From the NCBI GenBank assembly GCA_934273635.1, contig CAKQSV010000009.1:1-64000 (forward strand): a stretch of DNA of 64,000 nt, written 5' to 3'. The stretch is from an uncultured Alphaproteobacteria bacterium. GTDB taxonomy: Bacteria; Pseudomonadota; Alphaproteobacteria; RF32; CAG-239. Shown here piece after piece: positions 27,576 to 37,348 of the stretch. The first letter of the stretch is position 1, and each line of letters begins with the position of its first letter. Made by a program: the position numbers and the translations under genes. The notes under the pieces were generated by a model, which made no database searches, had not been told where the DNA came from, and saw nothing but the letters and a program-made list of their open reading frames with translations.

Positions 27576-30500
27576 AGTATATATTTTTCAGAAAGTTCTA
27601 GACTATCTGGGTGTAGCGTTTCTCGGCGTGCTGCTGCTGTTCATTTGGCAGCTTTATCGCGGACCGATTGAAGTGCCGTTCCTAAAACCCTATATTATGC
27701 AGGCTCTGAACAGTGATTCTTCCGAGGCCGAAATCAGTGTCGGCAATGTCTCGATTGAGCTGGTGCGCTCGCTGCAACCGATTAAAATCGTGGCCAAAGA
27801 CATCAGCTACAAACGCCGAGATGAAAGCGTTAATGTTAAAGCGCCTCGCACCACGGTTTCGTTCAGTCTTAAAGCTCTGTTGCGCGGTATCGTGGCGCCC
27901 AGCTCCATTGCCGTTGAGTCGCCGGTGGTTTATGTGTTCAGTGATTATGGCGTTAAAGAAGATAACAAAAACGAGGTCGACAAGCAGCGCCTCGGCTATC
28001 ATTTTAAGATGATTGAGGATTTTCTTGAGCGTTTTAACGCCGATGACAACAGCTATATTGAAAGCTATATCAACAGCATTAAAATCAGCGGCGGCGAATT
28101 GGAACTGCATGAGGTTGACCTTGGTCGCAAGTGGAGTTTTTCCGACCTCAACTATAAATTTGAGCGCAATTTGCTCAACATCAGCACCGAACTTAACGCG
28201 TTGGTCAATCTGGGCAGCAGCTTTGCCACCGTGGGATTGGAGGGCGAATATCGTCCGCTCAAACAAAAATTGGCGCTTGATTTTTATTTTTCAGACTTAG
28301 CGCCCGACAGTGTGACCGATATTTTTGCCGACCCTGAGCAACAGTCGCGTTTTTTACAAATAAACTTACCGGTCAGCGGTCGTGTCAGCACGATTATAGA
28401 CATTAATCAGGCTCTTCAAAATCAAGATGATGTCGACAAACTGGTTGACAAGGCGTTTGACAGCATCCGTTTTCAGTTTGAAGGCGGGCAGGGCGATATT
28501 ATCTTTGATGACAACCCCGACAGCCGCTATCAGGTATCGTCATTTTTGCTTGAGGGTAATGTTTCGGGCGGTATTAATGACATAAGCATTAAAAACGCCG
28601 CGTTTGATTTGGGCGAGCAAAAAACACAGCTCGGGCTTGAGGTCAGCGGCTTTAAAAACTACTTTTTAACCCGTTCGCTTGATGACCTTAAAGTCCGTCT
28701 CTCCGCCGCCATTGATGAAATGCCGGTTGACAAACTCTATGACTATTGGCCGAAATATATCGCCACCCCGGGGTGGAACTGGTGTCATGACAGCATGCGC
28801 GACGGTATGTTCCGCAACGCCGTGTTCAATTTTGACTTTGGCTACGATAAAAAAAGCAATAGTTTCAGTTTTCTAAATCTTGACGGACAAGGTGAGGTTG
28901 ACGGCGTCAGCATTGATTATCTGACCGGAATGCCCAAAATCGTCAACGCGCAGGGCAAGGCGTTTTTCAGCTCGCATAATATTAAAATCGAGACCAGTTA
29001 CGGCGAGTCCGACGGCGTTACCTTGCGCGGCGGCTATGTTGATTTGTATGACTTGGACAAAGAAGACAACTTTGCCGACATCAGTCTTGAAATGGAGTCT
29101 AGTGTGCGGGATGCTCTGCGCCTGATAGATAACAAACCGTTGCAATACACCTCTGAAATGGGCTTAAACCTCGACGCGGTGTCTGGTAGCGCCAAGACCA
29201 AACTGGGGCTTAAGTTTGAGATGAAGCAAAACTTAACGCCGGCGGAAGTCGGGGTGGACGTGTCTGCGGATATCAGCGATTTTGCCATGAAAAAAGTGTT
29301 TGATAATAAAGACATTTTTGCCGAAAAACTTAAATTAAGCGTTGATAACAAAGGCTTGTCGGTGGTGGGCGATGCCAGGTTGGATGATATTCCGGTCAAT
29401 TTGGATTGGCGCGAGAGCTTTGCCGATAAAAATTATCAGAGCCGCTATAAAATCGGCTTTAAGTACGATGACAACCTCAAGAAAAAATTGGGGCTTGACA
29501 TCAGCCTCTTGCAAGCGCCTTATCTGAGCGGTTATGCCGATATGACGGCGGAAATCACCATTTTTAACGACAAACGCACAGAAATCAATCTGAACGGCGA
29601 CCTTAAACCCATGGATATCGACTTTTCGTTTTTGGGCTTTCGCAAACCGACGAATGCTCAAGGTCGCCTTGCGGCTACCCTTGAAATTGCCGATAACAAA
29701 CTTAAATCAGTTTCAAACCTCCGCCTGAGCAATGATGATATTAGTCTGGCCGGCAGTCTGGGAATTGACTCCAAAGGACGGGTGAAATTGATTGATATTA
29801 ACCAAATAAACGGCGTAAAGACCAACGCCAAAGCCAGAATAGATTTAGCCTATGAGCCGAAGATGAAAGCCAAAATTAACATCTCGGGGCAAAGTTATAA
29901 TCTCTCGCCGTTTTTTGAGCGTTCGGAGAGCAAAATAAAGATTGATAAAAAATCTATGTCGCCCAAAGCCCCCGAAGATGACGATGATGAGTTGGAAGAT
30001 ACAATCGATGCCGATATTTTTATTGCCGTGAACAATCTGTGGACCAACCCGCACATCGCGGTCACCAACTTTGCCGGCAGTGCCAAGCTCGTCAATGGCG
30101 TTGGCATACAAGAAATTCACATGGTCGGCAATTATAAAACCGGCAAAAATTCCACTCTGAAAGTTGATTATGTGCCGCGCCCCAACAAAGAGTTTTATTT
30201 GTCGGTCGACAGTAACGACGCCGGCGCGACCATGAAAGTGCTGCGCATATATGATAATATGGAAGGCGGCAAACTCCAAATCGAGGCGCGCCGCAACAAA
30301 GACAAAGCGTTGGTCGGTCATGCCAAAATTCGTGATTTCAATATCCACAACACCCCATTGGTCGCCAAATTCTTAAGTGTGGCGTCTTTCCGCGGTATGC
30401 TTGACTTGCTGACCGGAGAGGGAATATCTTTCTCTCATCTGGATGCGCCGTTTGAATATCGCCGCAAACAGTTAATGCTTAAAAAAGCCAAAGCGTTCGG

Positions 30501-30783
30501 CAATGTTTTGGGCATTACCGCCAACGGCACATACGACCGCCGTTTTGAAGAGTTGGATGTCCGCGGACAGGTGGCGCCGGCATACAGTCTGAATATGATT
30601 TTGGGCAAAATCCCCTTGGTGGGCAATTTGCTCGCCGGCAAAGACGGCACGGTTTTTGCGGCAGACTACTACATCTCGGGCGATGTTGCCGACGCTAGTA
30701 TTCAGATTAACCCGCTGTCGGCGCTCAGCCCCAACTCGCTCAAAGAAACCATATCTTCGTTGTTTGGAACCGCCAATGAGTGA
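27556..30783 (+). CDS. YhdP/AsmA-like envelope protein
   Basis: A 1075-residue protein with one N-terminal membrane helix (about 13-32). A long beta-rich periplasmic body follows, with an acidic run (EDDDDELEDTID) near 810. The C-terminal AsmA-like region contains NTPLVAKFLSVASFRGMLDLLTGEG and VAPAYSLNMILGKIPLVGNLL, typical of YhdP-type proteins. Such proteins form bridge-like conduits moving phospholipid between the two membranes. Overlaps both neighbours. Family assignment is strong at the C-terminus and weak in the middle. Confidence 0.85.
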   Translation: MKKVSTRVYIFQKVLDYLGVAFLGVLLLFIWQLYRGPIEVPFLKPYIMQALNSDSSEAEISVGNVSIELVRSLQPIKIVAKDISYKRRDESVNVKAPRTTVSFSLKALLRGIVAPSSIAVESPVVYVFSDYGVKEDNKNEVDKQRLGYHFKMIEDFLERFNADDNSYIESYINSIKISGGELELHEVDLGRKWSFSDLNYKFERNLLNISTELNALVNLGSSFATVGLEGEYRPLKQKLALDFYFSDLAPDSVTDIFADPEQQSRFLQINLPVSGRVSTIIDINQALQNQDDVDKLVDKAFDSIRFQFEGGQGDIIFDDNPDSRYQVSSFLLEGNVSGGINDISIKNAAFDLGEQKTQLGLEVSGFKNYFLTRSLDDLKVRLSAAIDEMPVDKLYDYWPKYIATPGWNWCHDSMRDGMFRNAVFNFDFGYDKKSNSFSFLNLDGQGEVDGVSIDYLTGMPKIVNAQGKAFFSSHNIKIETSYGESDGVTLRGGYVDLYDLDKEDNFADISLEMESSVRDALRLIDNKPLQYTSEMGLNLDAVSGSAKTKLGLKFEMKQNLTPAEVGVDVSADISDFAMKKVFDNKDIFAEKLKLSVDNKGLSVVGDARLDDIPVNLDWRESFADKNYQSRYKIGFKYDDNLKKKLGLDISLLQAPYLSGYADMTAEITIFNDKRTEINLNGDLKPMDIDFSFLGFRKPTNAQGRLAATLEIADNKLKSVSNLRLSNDDISLAGSLGIDSKGRVKLIDINQINGVKTNAKARIDLAYEPKMKAKINISGQSYNLSPFFERSESKIKIDKKSMSPKAPEDDDDELEDTIDADIFIAVNNLWTNPHIAVTNFAGSAKLVNGVGIQEIHMVGNYKTGKNSTLKVDYVPRPNKEFYLSVDSNDAGATMKVLRIYDNMEGGKLQIEARRNKDKALVGHAKIRDFNIHNTPLVAKFLSVASFRGMLDLLTGEGISFSHLDAPFEYRRKQLMLKKAKAFGNVLGITANGTYDRRFEELDVRGQVAPAYSLNMILGKIPLVGNLLAGKDGTVFAADYYISGDVADASIQINPLSALSPNSLKETISSLFGTANE

Positions 30784-31261
30784 TATTCGCCGCAAATTGA
30801 AAATCGGGCTTGATTATCATGGGGTGATTAATGATAATCCGGCTTATTTTCAAAAATTTTGCATTGCGGCGATAGACCGCGGTCACGAGCTGCACATTTT
30901 GACCGGCGGCCCAAAAAGCAAGGTCGAGCGCCAGTTGGCCAATGCCGAAATTTTATATTCGGCGCTGTTCACGATTGTGGATATGTATGCGGCGCAAGGC
31001 AAAGTCAAATATTATCCCGACGGTCATTTTGAAGTTGATGAAGACTTGTGGAACACCGCCAAAGCCGACTATTGCCGCCAAAACCATATAGATGTTCAAA
31101 TTGACGATTCTTTAATATACGGGCAATATTTCAGCACCCCGTATTGCCTGTATAACAGCGGTGACAAAAATTGCACCCTCTCGCTGAACGGTCTTAAAAT
31201 TGATTTGCACACCATGCCGCCGAGCGCGGCTGTGCGGGCGTTGGAAAAATATTTGGCTTAA
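30776..31261 (+). CDS. HAD-like protein with altered motif
   Basis: About 161 residues from the ATG at 30776, which overlaps the end of the YhdP-like gene by 8 bases. Motif I is GLDYHGVI: the first Asp is kept but the usual second Asp is His, so normal phosphatase chemistry is doubtful. Motif II-like LTGG and motif IV-like DVQIDDSLIYG are visible. The family is HAD-like; substrate unknown. The stop overlaps the stop of the convergent acyltransferase (TTAA shared). Confidence 0.65.
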   Translation: MSDIRRKLKIGLDYHGVINDNPAYFQKFCIAAIDRGHELHILTGGPKSKVERQLANAEILYSALFTIVDMYAAQGKVKYYPDGHFEVDEDLWNTAKADYCRQNHIDVQIDDSLIYGQYFSTPYCLYNSGDKNCTLSLNGLKIDLHTMPPSAAVRALEKYLA

Positions 31262-31914
31262 ATTTTGCCGGCGTCATAATCGGCGGCGTACTCGTCATAT
31301 TGCCGATAGTCCCAGTTGACGCCTGATTTTTTGAGAGTAGCGGGGTTGCCGGCATAAACGGCGTTGCTCTCGGTCAAATTGCGGCTGACCACAGAGTGCG
31401 CGGCCACCACCACGTTATCGGCAATGGTGTGGTTTTTCAAAACGATAACACCTTCGCCAAGCCACACATGGTCGCCGATATTCAAATGCGTGCCTTGATT
31501 GAGCGGTTTTTGGGTGGCAACGTCATAAATGGTGTGAAAGTCCGAAACATAAAGCCGTGAGTCACGCGCGGCCATACTGTCATTGCCAAAATTCAACACG
31601 CTGTTGTGCTCAAAAATTGCCATGTCGCAGCCGCGGAACAAACAGTCGTTGCCGATGTTGACTTTAATGTTGTTGCCGTTGACCACAATTTTCAAAATAC
31701 CCTTTAGGTCGCGCCCGATATTAATTTCGTTGTTATTACCGCTGATAATAAGGTGTAGTTTATAAATATGGTTATAGTTGTCAACCTTCACCACATTGTT
31801 GTCGCCCTTAATTTCAATCGGGCTGCGTTTGTACAAACCGTTGGTTTTGGTTTTGGGCGAAATCAGTTGATTGCCGTTGCCCTTAATCTTAATAAGTTTT
31901 TTAAACAGTCTCAT
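31258..31914 (-). CDS. Hexapeptide-repeat (LbH) acyltransferase
   Basis: About 218 residues from the ATG at 31914 (GGATAAG upstream; a GTG at 31932 is possible). Repeated I-x-G-x-N/D units form a left-handed beta-helix. VSDFHTIYD carries the likely catalytic His, and HVWLGEGVIVLKNHTIADNVVVAAHSVVSRN is the acyl-CoA end, followed by AGNPA. This pattern is the maltose-/capsule-type O-acetyltransferase group, cytoplasmic and usually trimeric. It probably modifies a surface sugar, in line with the glycosyltransferases at 8.5-10.3 kb. Acceptor unknown. Confidence 0.85.
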   Translation of the reverse strand: MRLFKKLIKIKGNGNQLISPKTKTNGLYKRSPIEIKGDNNVVKVDNYNHIYKLHLIISGNNNEINIGRDLKGILKIVVNGNNIKVNIGNDCLFRGCDMAIFEHNSVLNFGNDSMAARDSRLYVSDFHTIYDVATQKPLNQGTHLNIGDHVWLGEGVIVLKNHTIADNVVVAAHSVVSRNLTESNAVYAGNPATLKKSGVNWDYRQYDEYAADYDAGKI

Positions 31915-32053
31915 CTTATCCACGCCTTTCACATCAACGTTTGTTGCGCCTTAAGTTTATAAATTAATTCGCGGCAAGTAAACAAAATTAAACCTATTTT
32001 AAGACATTTTTTCTAACTTATGCCTGAATTAACGTAAAGCAGGGATAAAAACC

Positions 32054-32749
32054 ATGCCGGCTGTCTCGGAAGAAATTGTCCATGTTAAGGGGTTCCCGAA
32101 AAAACTGATAATCTTTTTGCATGGCTATATTGATAATTGTGAAGGTTTGAATCATCGTATTGTATCAATGCTTGCTGATATGAACGATGTTGCGATTCAT
32201 TTGCCTGAGGCGCCTGTAAATTGTGAAATTTACGCGGGTAAACGTCAGTGGTATTCTATGCACCGTTTTGACCCTGATGATGAGCGCAAAACCGTCCCCA
32301 CTCTTGAAGAATGCACAAACATTTATGCCTCAATGTCCAAAGGCTTTGATGAAAGCTATCACTATCTGGCGGAATATATCGAAAATTGTTTGAACGAATA
32401 CCAGTTAGACGCGCAAGATTTGTTTTTGTGCGGTTTTTCGCAAGGGGCGATGTTGGCGCTCTATACGGCATTGCGCTATCCGGAGCAGATTGGCGGCTGC
32501 GTCAGTTTCAGCGGCATTTTGGCAACGCCGAACTATTTTTACAAGCACAAACACCAAACGCCGCCGATATTGCTGATACACGGCAACGCCGACAATCTGG
32601 TGCGTTATGAGGTGCTGGAATACAGCCAAAAACATTTGGAGCAACTTGGCTGTCTTGTCAAAACCTATACGGTTGAGGGTGGGCAACACCGCATAACCGA
32701 AGACGGTCTGCGTCAGGCGGAAGATTTTATCAGAAACCTTTCTAAATAA
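32054..32749 (+). CDS. Phospholipase/carboxylesterase family hydrolase
   Basis: A 231-residue serine hydrolase like YpfH and acyl-protein thioesterases. It has an oxyanion loop FLHGYIDNCE, nucleophile in CGFSQGAML near residue 128, Asp in LLIHGNADNLV and His in GGQHRI. No signal peptide, so cytosolic. Start has AGGGATAAAAACC upstream. Ends with an 8-base overlap into the convergent amino-acid-binding protein gene. Confidence 0.88.
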   Translation: MPAVSEEIVHVKGFPKKLIIFLHGYIDNCEGLNHRIVSMLADMNDVAIHLPEAPVNCEIYAGKRQWYSMHRFDPDDERKTVPTLEECTNIYASMSKGFDESYHYLAEYIENCLNEYQLDAQDLFLCGFSQGAMLALYTALRYPEQIGGCVSFSGILATPNYFYKHKHQTPPILLIHGNADNLVRYEVLEYSQKHLEQLGCLVKTYTVEGGQHRITEDGLRQAEDFIRNLSK

Positions 32750-33752
32750 AGGGCTTGGGCGTGGCTAATCCGCGTTCCGGCGCAATTTTATCCAAACCAA
32801 GTGCGGTATCTGGGCCGAGATTGCGCTCATATATCTCGCCAAAATTACCTTCTTCGGTCACAAACTTGCGCATCCATGTCGGATAAACCTTAAACTTGTC
32901 CCATAATTCGGTGCGGTTGCCGAGCAAATTTTGCACCGAAGTGTCTTTTTCACCCAACATCAGCGGCAGGTTGTTGCTGGTAATGTCGTATATTTCAGCC
33001 AAACGCAAGGCGTTGACAATCCATTTAACCGTCACCGCCAAATTGGGCGAACTCTTGTCTACCATAACATAAGCGGGGCGCAGACCGATGGTCTCGGGCA
33101 ACAGCTCGATATAATCTTTGCCTTTGAACTTGGTGTTCAAAATAGTTTTCAGCTCGTTTGAAGACCCTGGGAGCAACAAACACCGATTGAGGTAAAACCC
33201 TTCCGCCGCGCGGTCGCGGTTGGCAAAAAACAGCGGTTTTAGCTTAAGGTTGTATTTTTCGCTAAAGTTGTTGAGGTAATAAGTGTCAATCGACGAACGC
33301 ACCAAACAAACTTTTGCGTCTTTGTAGGCGTCCATAGAGGTCGCGCCGTCAATCTTGTGCGCCAACAGCATCACTTTTTCATTATACAAGGTGTCAACAT
33401 TAAACACATTGGTGCTGATTTCTGTTTCCGCCGGCAGAGAAAACTCGCCAAACATCAGGTCGATTTTGCCTTGTTTCAAAGCCTTTGGCGCGTCTTCCAT
33501 GCGGATGGGTTTCATCTCAAAGCGGTCGCCCTTGCCAATCAAGGCGGCGGCGACGGCGCGGCACATAACCGCGTCAAAACCTTTCCAGTTGCCGTCTGCG
33601 TCTTTGTATGCCAAACCATGGTTGTTTTTGTTGGTGCCGCAATAAACCGTGCCGCGGTGCTTGATGTTCGAAACGCCGACATCGGCCGCGCTTGCGGCAG
33701 AAACCAACAAAGTGCTCAAAAAAAATGCGCTCAAAACAGAATTCAGTTTCAT
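32742..33752 (-). CDS. Amino-acid ABC transporter substrate-binding protein (AapJ-like)
   Basis: About 336 residues from the ATG at 33752, which begins a clean signal peptide (MKLNSVLSAFFLSTLLVSAASA); a TTG-start extension to 33809 is unlikely. The segments RGTVYCGTNKNNHGLAYKD, GFDAVMCRAVAAALIG and AEGFYLNRCLLLPGSS resemble general L-amino-acid-binding proteins of the AapJ/BztA group. No permease or ATPase genes are adjacent, so it works with a transporter encoded elsewhere or has another role. Divergent from the mlaC-like gene across a short AT-rich promoter region (TATAAT at about 33772). Confidence 0.85.
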   Translation of the reverse strand: MKLNSVLSAFFLSTLLVSAASAADVGVSNIKHRGTVYCGTNKNNHGLAYKDADGNWKGFDAVMCRAVAAALIGKGDRFEMKPIRMEDAPKALKQGKIDLMFGEFSLPAETEISTNVFNVDTLYNEKVMLLAHKIDGATSMDAYKDAKVCLVRSSIDTYYLNNFSEKYNLKLKPLFFANRDRAAEGFYLNRCLLLPGSSNELKTILNTKFKGKDYIELLPETIGLRPAYVMVDKSSPNLAVTVKWIVNALRLAEIYDITSNNLPLMLGEKDTSVQNLLGNRTELWDKFKVYPTWMRKFVTEEGNFGEIYERNLGPDTALGLDKIAPERGLATPKPFI

Positions 33753-33809
33753 TTTATTAACCAATTTTGTATTATAATAACACCATGCTGAATTATAGGG
33801 TATATCCAA

Positions 33810-34481
33810 ATGAAAAGTAACTGTTTTTTTAGAGTTATCATATTTTTATTTTGCCTGTTGACCGCGCTGCCTCTGCGGGCGGACACAATCGGTGACGCCG
33901 AGGCGCAAGGTTGGGTCAAAGATAAAGGTCATCAGTTGCTCAACACGTTTGGTGAGCCGGACTTAGCTAAAAAATACGCTCAATTGGATAAAATGTTTGT
34001 TGAGTTTGTGGACTTGGATTATGTCTCTCGCTTTGTTATCGGCAAATATTGGCGCCAGATGAGCGAGAGCCAAAAGACATCGTATCAAACCTTGTTTAAG
34101 CGTTATGCTCTGAGCATTTACAAGAGCTTTCCTCTCAATTTTGACAGCAACAGCATCGGGTTTGATATTGTTAAAGTGTCACATGAAAAAAACACCACAA
34201 CCGTCAGAGCTAAAATCAATATTCAGCAACAACCCAATCAAGAGCAACTGCCGGTGTCTGATATTTTTGTGGACTTTATTTTGGATAAAAAAGATGGCAA
34301 CATCCGCATCACCGACCTCAAATTGGGTGAAAGCAGCCTGATTTTGTCTTACCGCAGCCGCTTTTATGAGATGATTGCCAATGACGACAATGACATTGAT
34401 TGGTTTTTAGAAGATTTAACCGACATCACCGACGCGGCCGAACGAACCAATCGTCAAAAGCTGCGTGAGGCTGAATATTAA
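33810..34481 (+). CDS. MlaC-family periplasmic phospholipid carrier
   Basis: A 223-residue protein with signal peptide (about 1-24, ending LPLRA). The MlaC/Ttg2D fold is recognised from DYVSRFVIGKYWRQMSESQK, the F-K-RYALSIYKSF stretch, and ITDLKLGESSLILSYRSRFYEMI. MlaC shuttles phospholipid between the outer-membrane MlaA and the inner-membrane MlaFEDB complex. None of these partners is adjacent, so this is an orphan copy. The ribosome site is weak. gltX follows with its own promoter. Confidence 0.88.
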   Translation: MKSNCFFRVIIFLFCLLTALPLRADTIGDAEAQGWVKDKGHQLLNTFGEPDLAKKYAQLDKMFVEFVDLDYVSRFVIGKYWRQMSESQKTSYQTLFKRYALSIYKSFPLNFDSNSIGFDIVKVSHEKNTTTVRAKINIQQQPNQEQLPVSDIFVDFILDKKDGNIRITDLKLGESSLILSYRSRFYEMIANDDNDIDWFLEDLTDITDAAERTNRQKLREAEY

Positions 34482-34500
34482 AAAATATCCCAAAAACCAC

Positions 34501-34529
34501 TTGAATTTATAATCTAAACTCTTTATCAT
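34501..34529 (+). promoter_or_regulatory. Candidate promoter of gltX
   Basis: TTGAAT, 17-base spacer, TATCAT (34524-34529), about 37 bases before the gltX start. Confidence 0.45.
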
Positions 34530-34566
34530 CTGCCGTAGTTTAAATAAAAGAATATGGAATTTGCTA

Positions 34567-35889
34567 ATGAGTAATATAAAAGTGAGATTTGCGCCGAGTC
34601 CGACCGGCTTTATGCACATCGGCAACACGCGCACAGCGTTGTTTAACTGGCTGTGGGCTAAAAAACTGGGCGGCAAGTTTATGCTCAGAATTGACGATAC
34701 GGATAAGTTGCGTTCCAAAAAGGAATATGAAGACGTCATCCGTGATAATTTGTGCTGGCTTGGGCTGACATGGAGCGAAGAGGCTCGTCAGTCGGCTCGT
34801 TTTGACCGTTACAACGAAGTGACCGAAAAACTCAAAGCCGCGGGTCGCATTTATGCTTGTTATGAAACACCGGAGGAACTGGAATTTAAGCGCAAACGCA
34901 GTATGGCGAAAGGTTTGCCGCCGATTTATGACAGACAAGCGTTGAGCTATACCGCGGAAGATATTGCTCGTTTTGAGGCCGAGGGTCGTCGCCCGCACTA
35001 TCGGTTTAAGCTGTTGGATGGCGAAATTCGTTGGAACGATATGGTCAGAGGCGAGGTCAAGTACGAGGCCGCCAATTTGAGCGACCCGATTATCATCCGT
35101 GAGGACGGTAGTTTCTTGTATCATCTGCCTTCGGTGATTGATGATGCCGACTTTGGTATTACCCACATTGTTCGCGGAGAAGACCATGTGACCAACACCG
35201 CCTCTCAGGTTCAGATGTTTGAGGCTTTGGGCGCGCCGGTGCCGACTTTTGCGCACTTGCCGTTATTGACCGGTAAAGAAGGCAAACTCTCCAAACGTTT
35301 GGGTTCGTTGGGTGTGAGTGAGCTCCGCGCCGATGGCATCGAGGCCATGGCGATTAGTTCGTTTTTGGCAAAATTGGGCACATCAGAGGCGATTGAACCC
35401 TTTTATGACTTAGATTCTTTGTCCGCCACGTTAGACTTTGCCAAAATTGGTCGCGCTCAGCCTAAGTTTGATGAAGAAGAATTGCGTCACTTTAACACGC
35501 GCCTGATTCACGGAATGCCTTATGCCAATATTAAAGACCGCTATCAGGTCAGCGAAACTTTTTGGAATACGGTAAAAGCCAATTTGACGGTTGCGGACGA
35601 TATTCACAACTGGGAGCAGATTTGCAATCAAAAAGTTACGCCGATTATGGAGGATGAGGCTTTGACGAAAGCCGCGGCAGATTTGTTGCCGCCCGAACCT
35701 TGGGATGAAAACACGTTTAATCAATGGATGAACGCGCTGAAGGAGCAGAGCGGCAAAAAAGGTCGTGAGCTGTTTCATCCGGTGCGTAAAGCCCTGACCG
35801 CGCAAGACAATGGTCCGGAGCTTAAATTATTGCTGCCGCTTATCGGTCGCGATAAAGCAGCCCGTCGTCTGCGTGGCGAAACCGCATAA
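34567..35889 (+). CDS. gltX: Glutamate-tRNA ligase
   Basis: About 440 residues; class I synthetase charging tRNA-Glu. The start at ATG 34567 has GGA upstream. The HIGH signature is FMHIGNTRTALF near residue 17 and the KMSKS equivalent is KLSKRLGS near 243. FAPSPTGFMH and the DDTD segment fit GluRS. Alphaproteobacteria often carry two GluRS genes and a GatCAB route for Gln-tRNA; whether this is the discriminating copy cannot be told here. cysS follows 32 bases later, likely in the same transcript. Confidence 0.95.
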   Translation: MSNIKVRFAPSPTGFMHIGNTRTALFNWLWAKKLGGKFMLRIDDTDKLRSKKEYEDVIRDNLCWLGLTWSEEARQSARFDRYNEVTEKLKAAGRIYACYETPEELEFKRKRSMAKGLPPIYDRQALSYTAEDIARFEAEGRRPHYRFKLLDGEIRWNDMVRGEVKYEAANLSDPIIIREDGSFLYHLPSVIDDADFGITHIVRGEDHVTNTASQVQMFEALGAPVPTFAHLPLLTGKEGKLSKRLGSLGVSELRADGIEAMAISSFLAKLGTSEAIEPFYDLDSLSATLDFAKIGRAQPKFDEEELRHFNTRLIHGMPYANIKDRYQVSETFWNTVKANLTVADDIHNWEQICNQKVTPIMEDEALTKAAADLLPPEPWDENTFNQWMNALKEQSGKKGRELFHPVRKALTAQDNGPELKLLLPLIGRDKAARRLRGETA

Positions 35890-35921
35890 CATATACCAAC
35901 AATCAACAGAAAGGACATCAA

Positions 35922-37298
35922 ATGCAGGATATATATTTGAGCAATACACTGACGCGTCGCAAAGAAAAATTTGTGCCGTTGGATTGTTGTAATGTCAGAA
36001 TGTATGTCTGTGGTCCGACGGTTTATGACCGCGCGCACCTCGGCAACGGCAAAACGCCGGTGTCGTATGATGTTTTGTATCGCTTGTTGCGCTATGTTTA
36101 TGGCGCCGAGCATGTGAATTATGTTTCCAACATTACCGATGTTGACGACAAAATCCTAAATAAGCATAAAGAGACCGGTCGCCCGATACGCGAGATTACC
36201 GAAGAAACCTATAATTGGTATATCGCCGATATGAAAAAACTCGGCAATCTTGAGCCCAATGCTCGTCCGCGCGCCACCGATTATATTGAAGATATGATTG
36301 AGATTGTCAAAAAGTTGCTTGACAACGGTCACGCCTATGAGGCGGAAGGTCATGTTTTGTTTGACGTGGATTCAATGCCTGACTACGGCAGCCTGTCCGG
36401 ACGTTCGATGAAAGAGATGTTGGCCGGCGCGCGCATTGATGTCGCCGACTACAAGAAAAATCCGGCGGATTTTATTTTGTGGAAACCCTCCACACCCGAC
36501 CAACCGGGGTGGAACAGCCCTTGGGGCTATGGTCGTCCGGGGTGGCACTTGGAGTGCTCGGCGATGAGTTCCAAACTTTTGGGAACGGATTTTGATATTC
36601 ACGGCGGTGGCAATGACCTGATTTTTCCGCACCACGAAAATGAGCGTGCTCAGTCTTGCTGTGCTTTTCCAAACTCTAAGTTTGCCCGTTATTGGGTGCA
36701 CGCCGGCATGCTTATGGTCGATGGCGTCAAAATGTCAAAATCTTTGGGCAATTTTTATACTCTTGACGAGGTGTTGGAGAAAGCGCCGGCCGAGGCTCTG
36801 CGCCTGCTGTTTTTGACCGCGCATTATCACCAACCGTTCAACTTTACCTTTGAGGGCTTGTTTGCCGCCAAAGCCACGTTAGACAAGTTTTATAATGCTT
36901 TGCTGAAAAACGGCGATGTGCCGACCGCTAAGGTTGAGCCGACCGAAGGGTTGGTCAGTGCCTTGTGTGATGACTTGAATACCCCGTTGGCCTTGAGCTT
37001 TTTGCATGAAGATGTCAACAATCTGAACAAGGCTGAGACCGCCGAAGACAGGAGCAAATACAAATCGCAGTTGCTGTCGGATGCCTATATGCTGGGCTTG
37101 TTGTATCAAGACCCTGAGGTTTGGTTTAAGGGAGAGAACGGCGGTGACGATGCCGAGATTGAAGCCAAAATCAAGGCGCGTACCGAGGCCAAAAAGAACA
37201 AAGATTGGGCAACGGCGGACGCCATCCGCAATGAGCTGAAAGCGCAAGGTATTGTTTTGGAAGATACCCCGCAAGGCACAAGTTGGAAACGTGCTTAA
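35922..37298 (+). CDS. cysS: Cysteine-tRNA ligase
   Basis: A 458-residue class I synthetase. Zinc and HIGH signatures lie in YVCGPTVYDRAHLGNGK, the second zinc part in WHLECSAMS and HGGGNDLIFPHHENE, and KMSKSLGNF near residue 269. Normal length for the family. AAAGGACATCAA ribosome site. A strong terminator follows. Confidence 0.96.
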   Translation: MQDIYLSNTLTRRKEKFVPLDCCNVRMYVCGPTVYDRAHLGNGKTPVSYDVLYRLLRYVYGAEHVNYVSNITDVDDKILNKHKETGRPIREITEETYNWYIADMKKLGNLEPNARPRATDYIEDMIEIVKKLLDNGHAYEAEGHVLFDVDSMPDYGSLSGRSMKEMLAGARIDVADYKKNPADFILWKPSTPDQPGWNSPWGYGRPGWHLECSAMSSKLLGTDFDIHGGGNDLIFPHHENERAQSCCAFPNSKFARYWVHAGMLMVDGVKMSKSLGNFYTLDEVLEKAPAEALRLLFLTAHYHQPFNFTFEGLFAAKATLDKFYNALLKNGDVPTAKVEPTEGLVSALCDDLNTPLALSFLHEDVNNLNKAETAEDRSKYKSQLLSDAYMLGLLYQDPEVWFKGENGGDDAEIEAKIKARTEAKKNKDWATADAIRNELKAQGIVLEDTPQGTSWKRA

Positions 37299-37311
37299 TC
37301 TTAAAAGACAA

Positions 37312-37339
37312 AAAGCCGCCCGTTGCAAGGCGGCTTTTC
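37312..37339. terminator. Bidirectional terminator
   Basis: Stem AAAAGCCGCC / GGCGGCTTTT with an 8-base loop, between convergent cysS and the antiporter gene. Confidence 0.9.
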
Positions 37340-37348
37340 GCTTAAATA

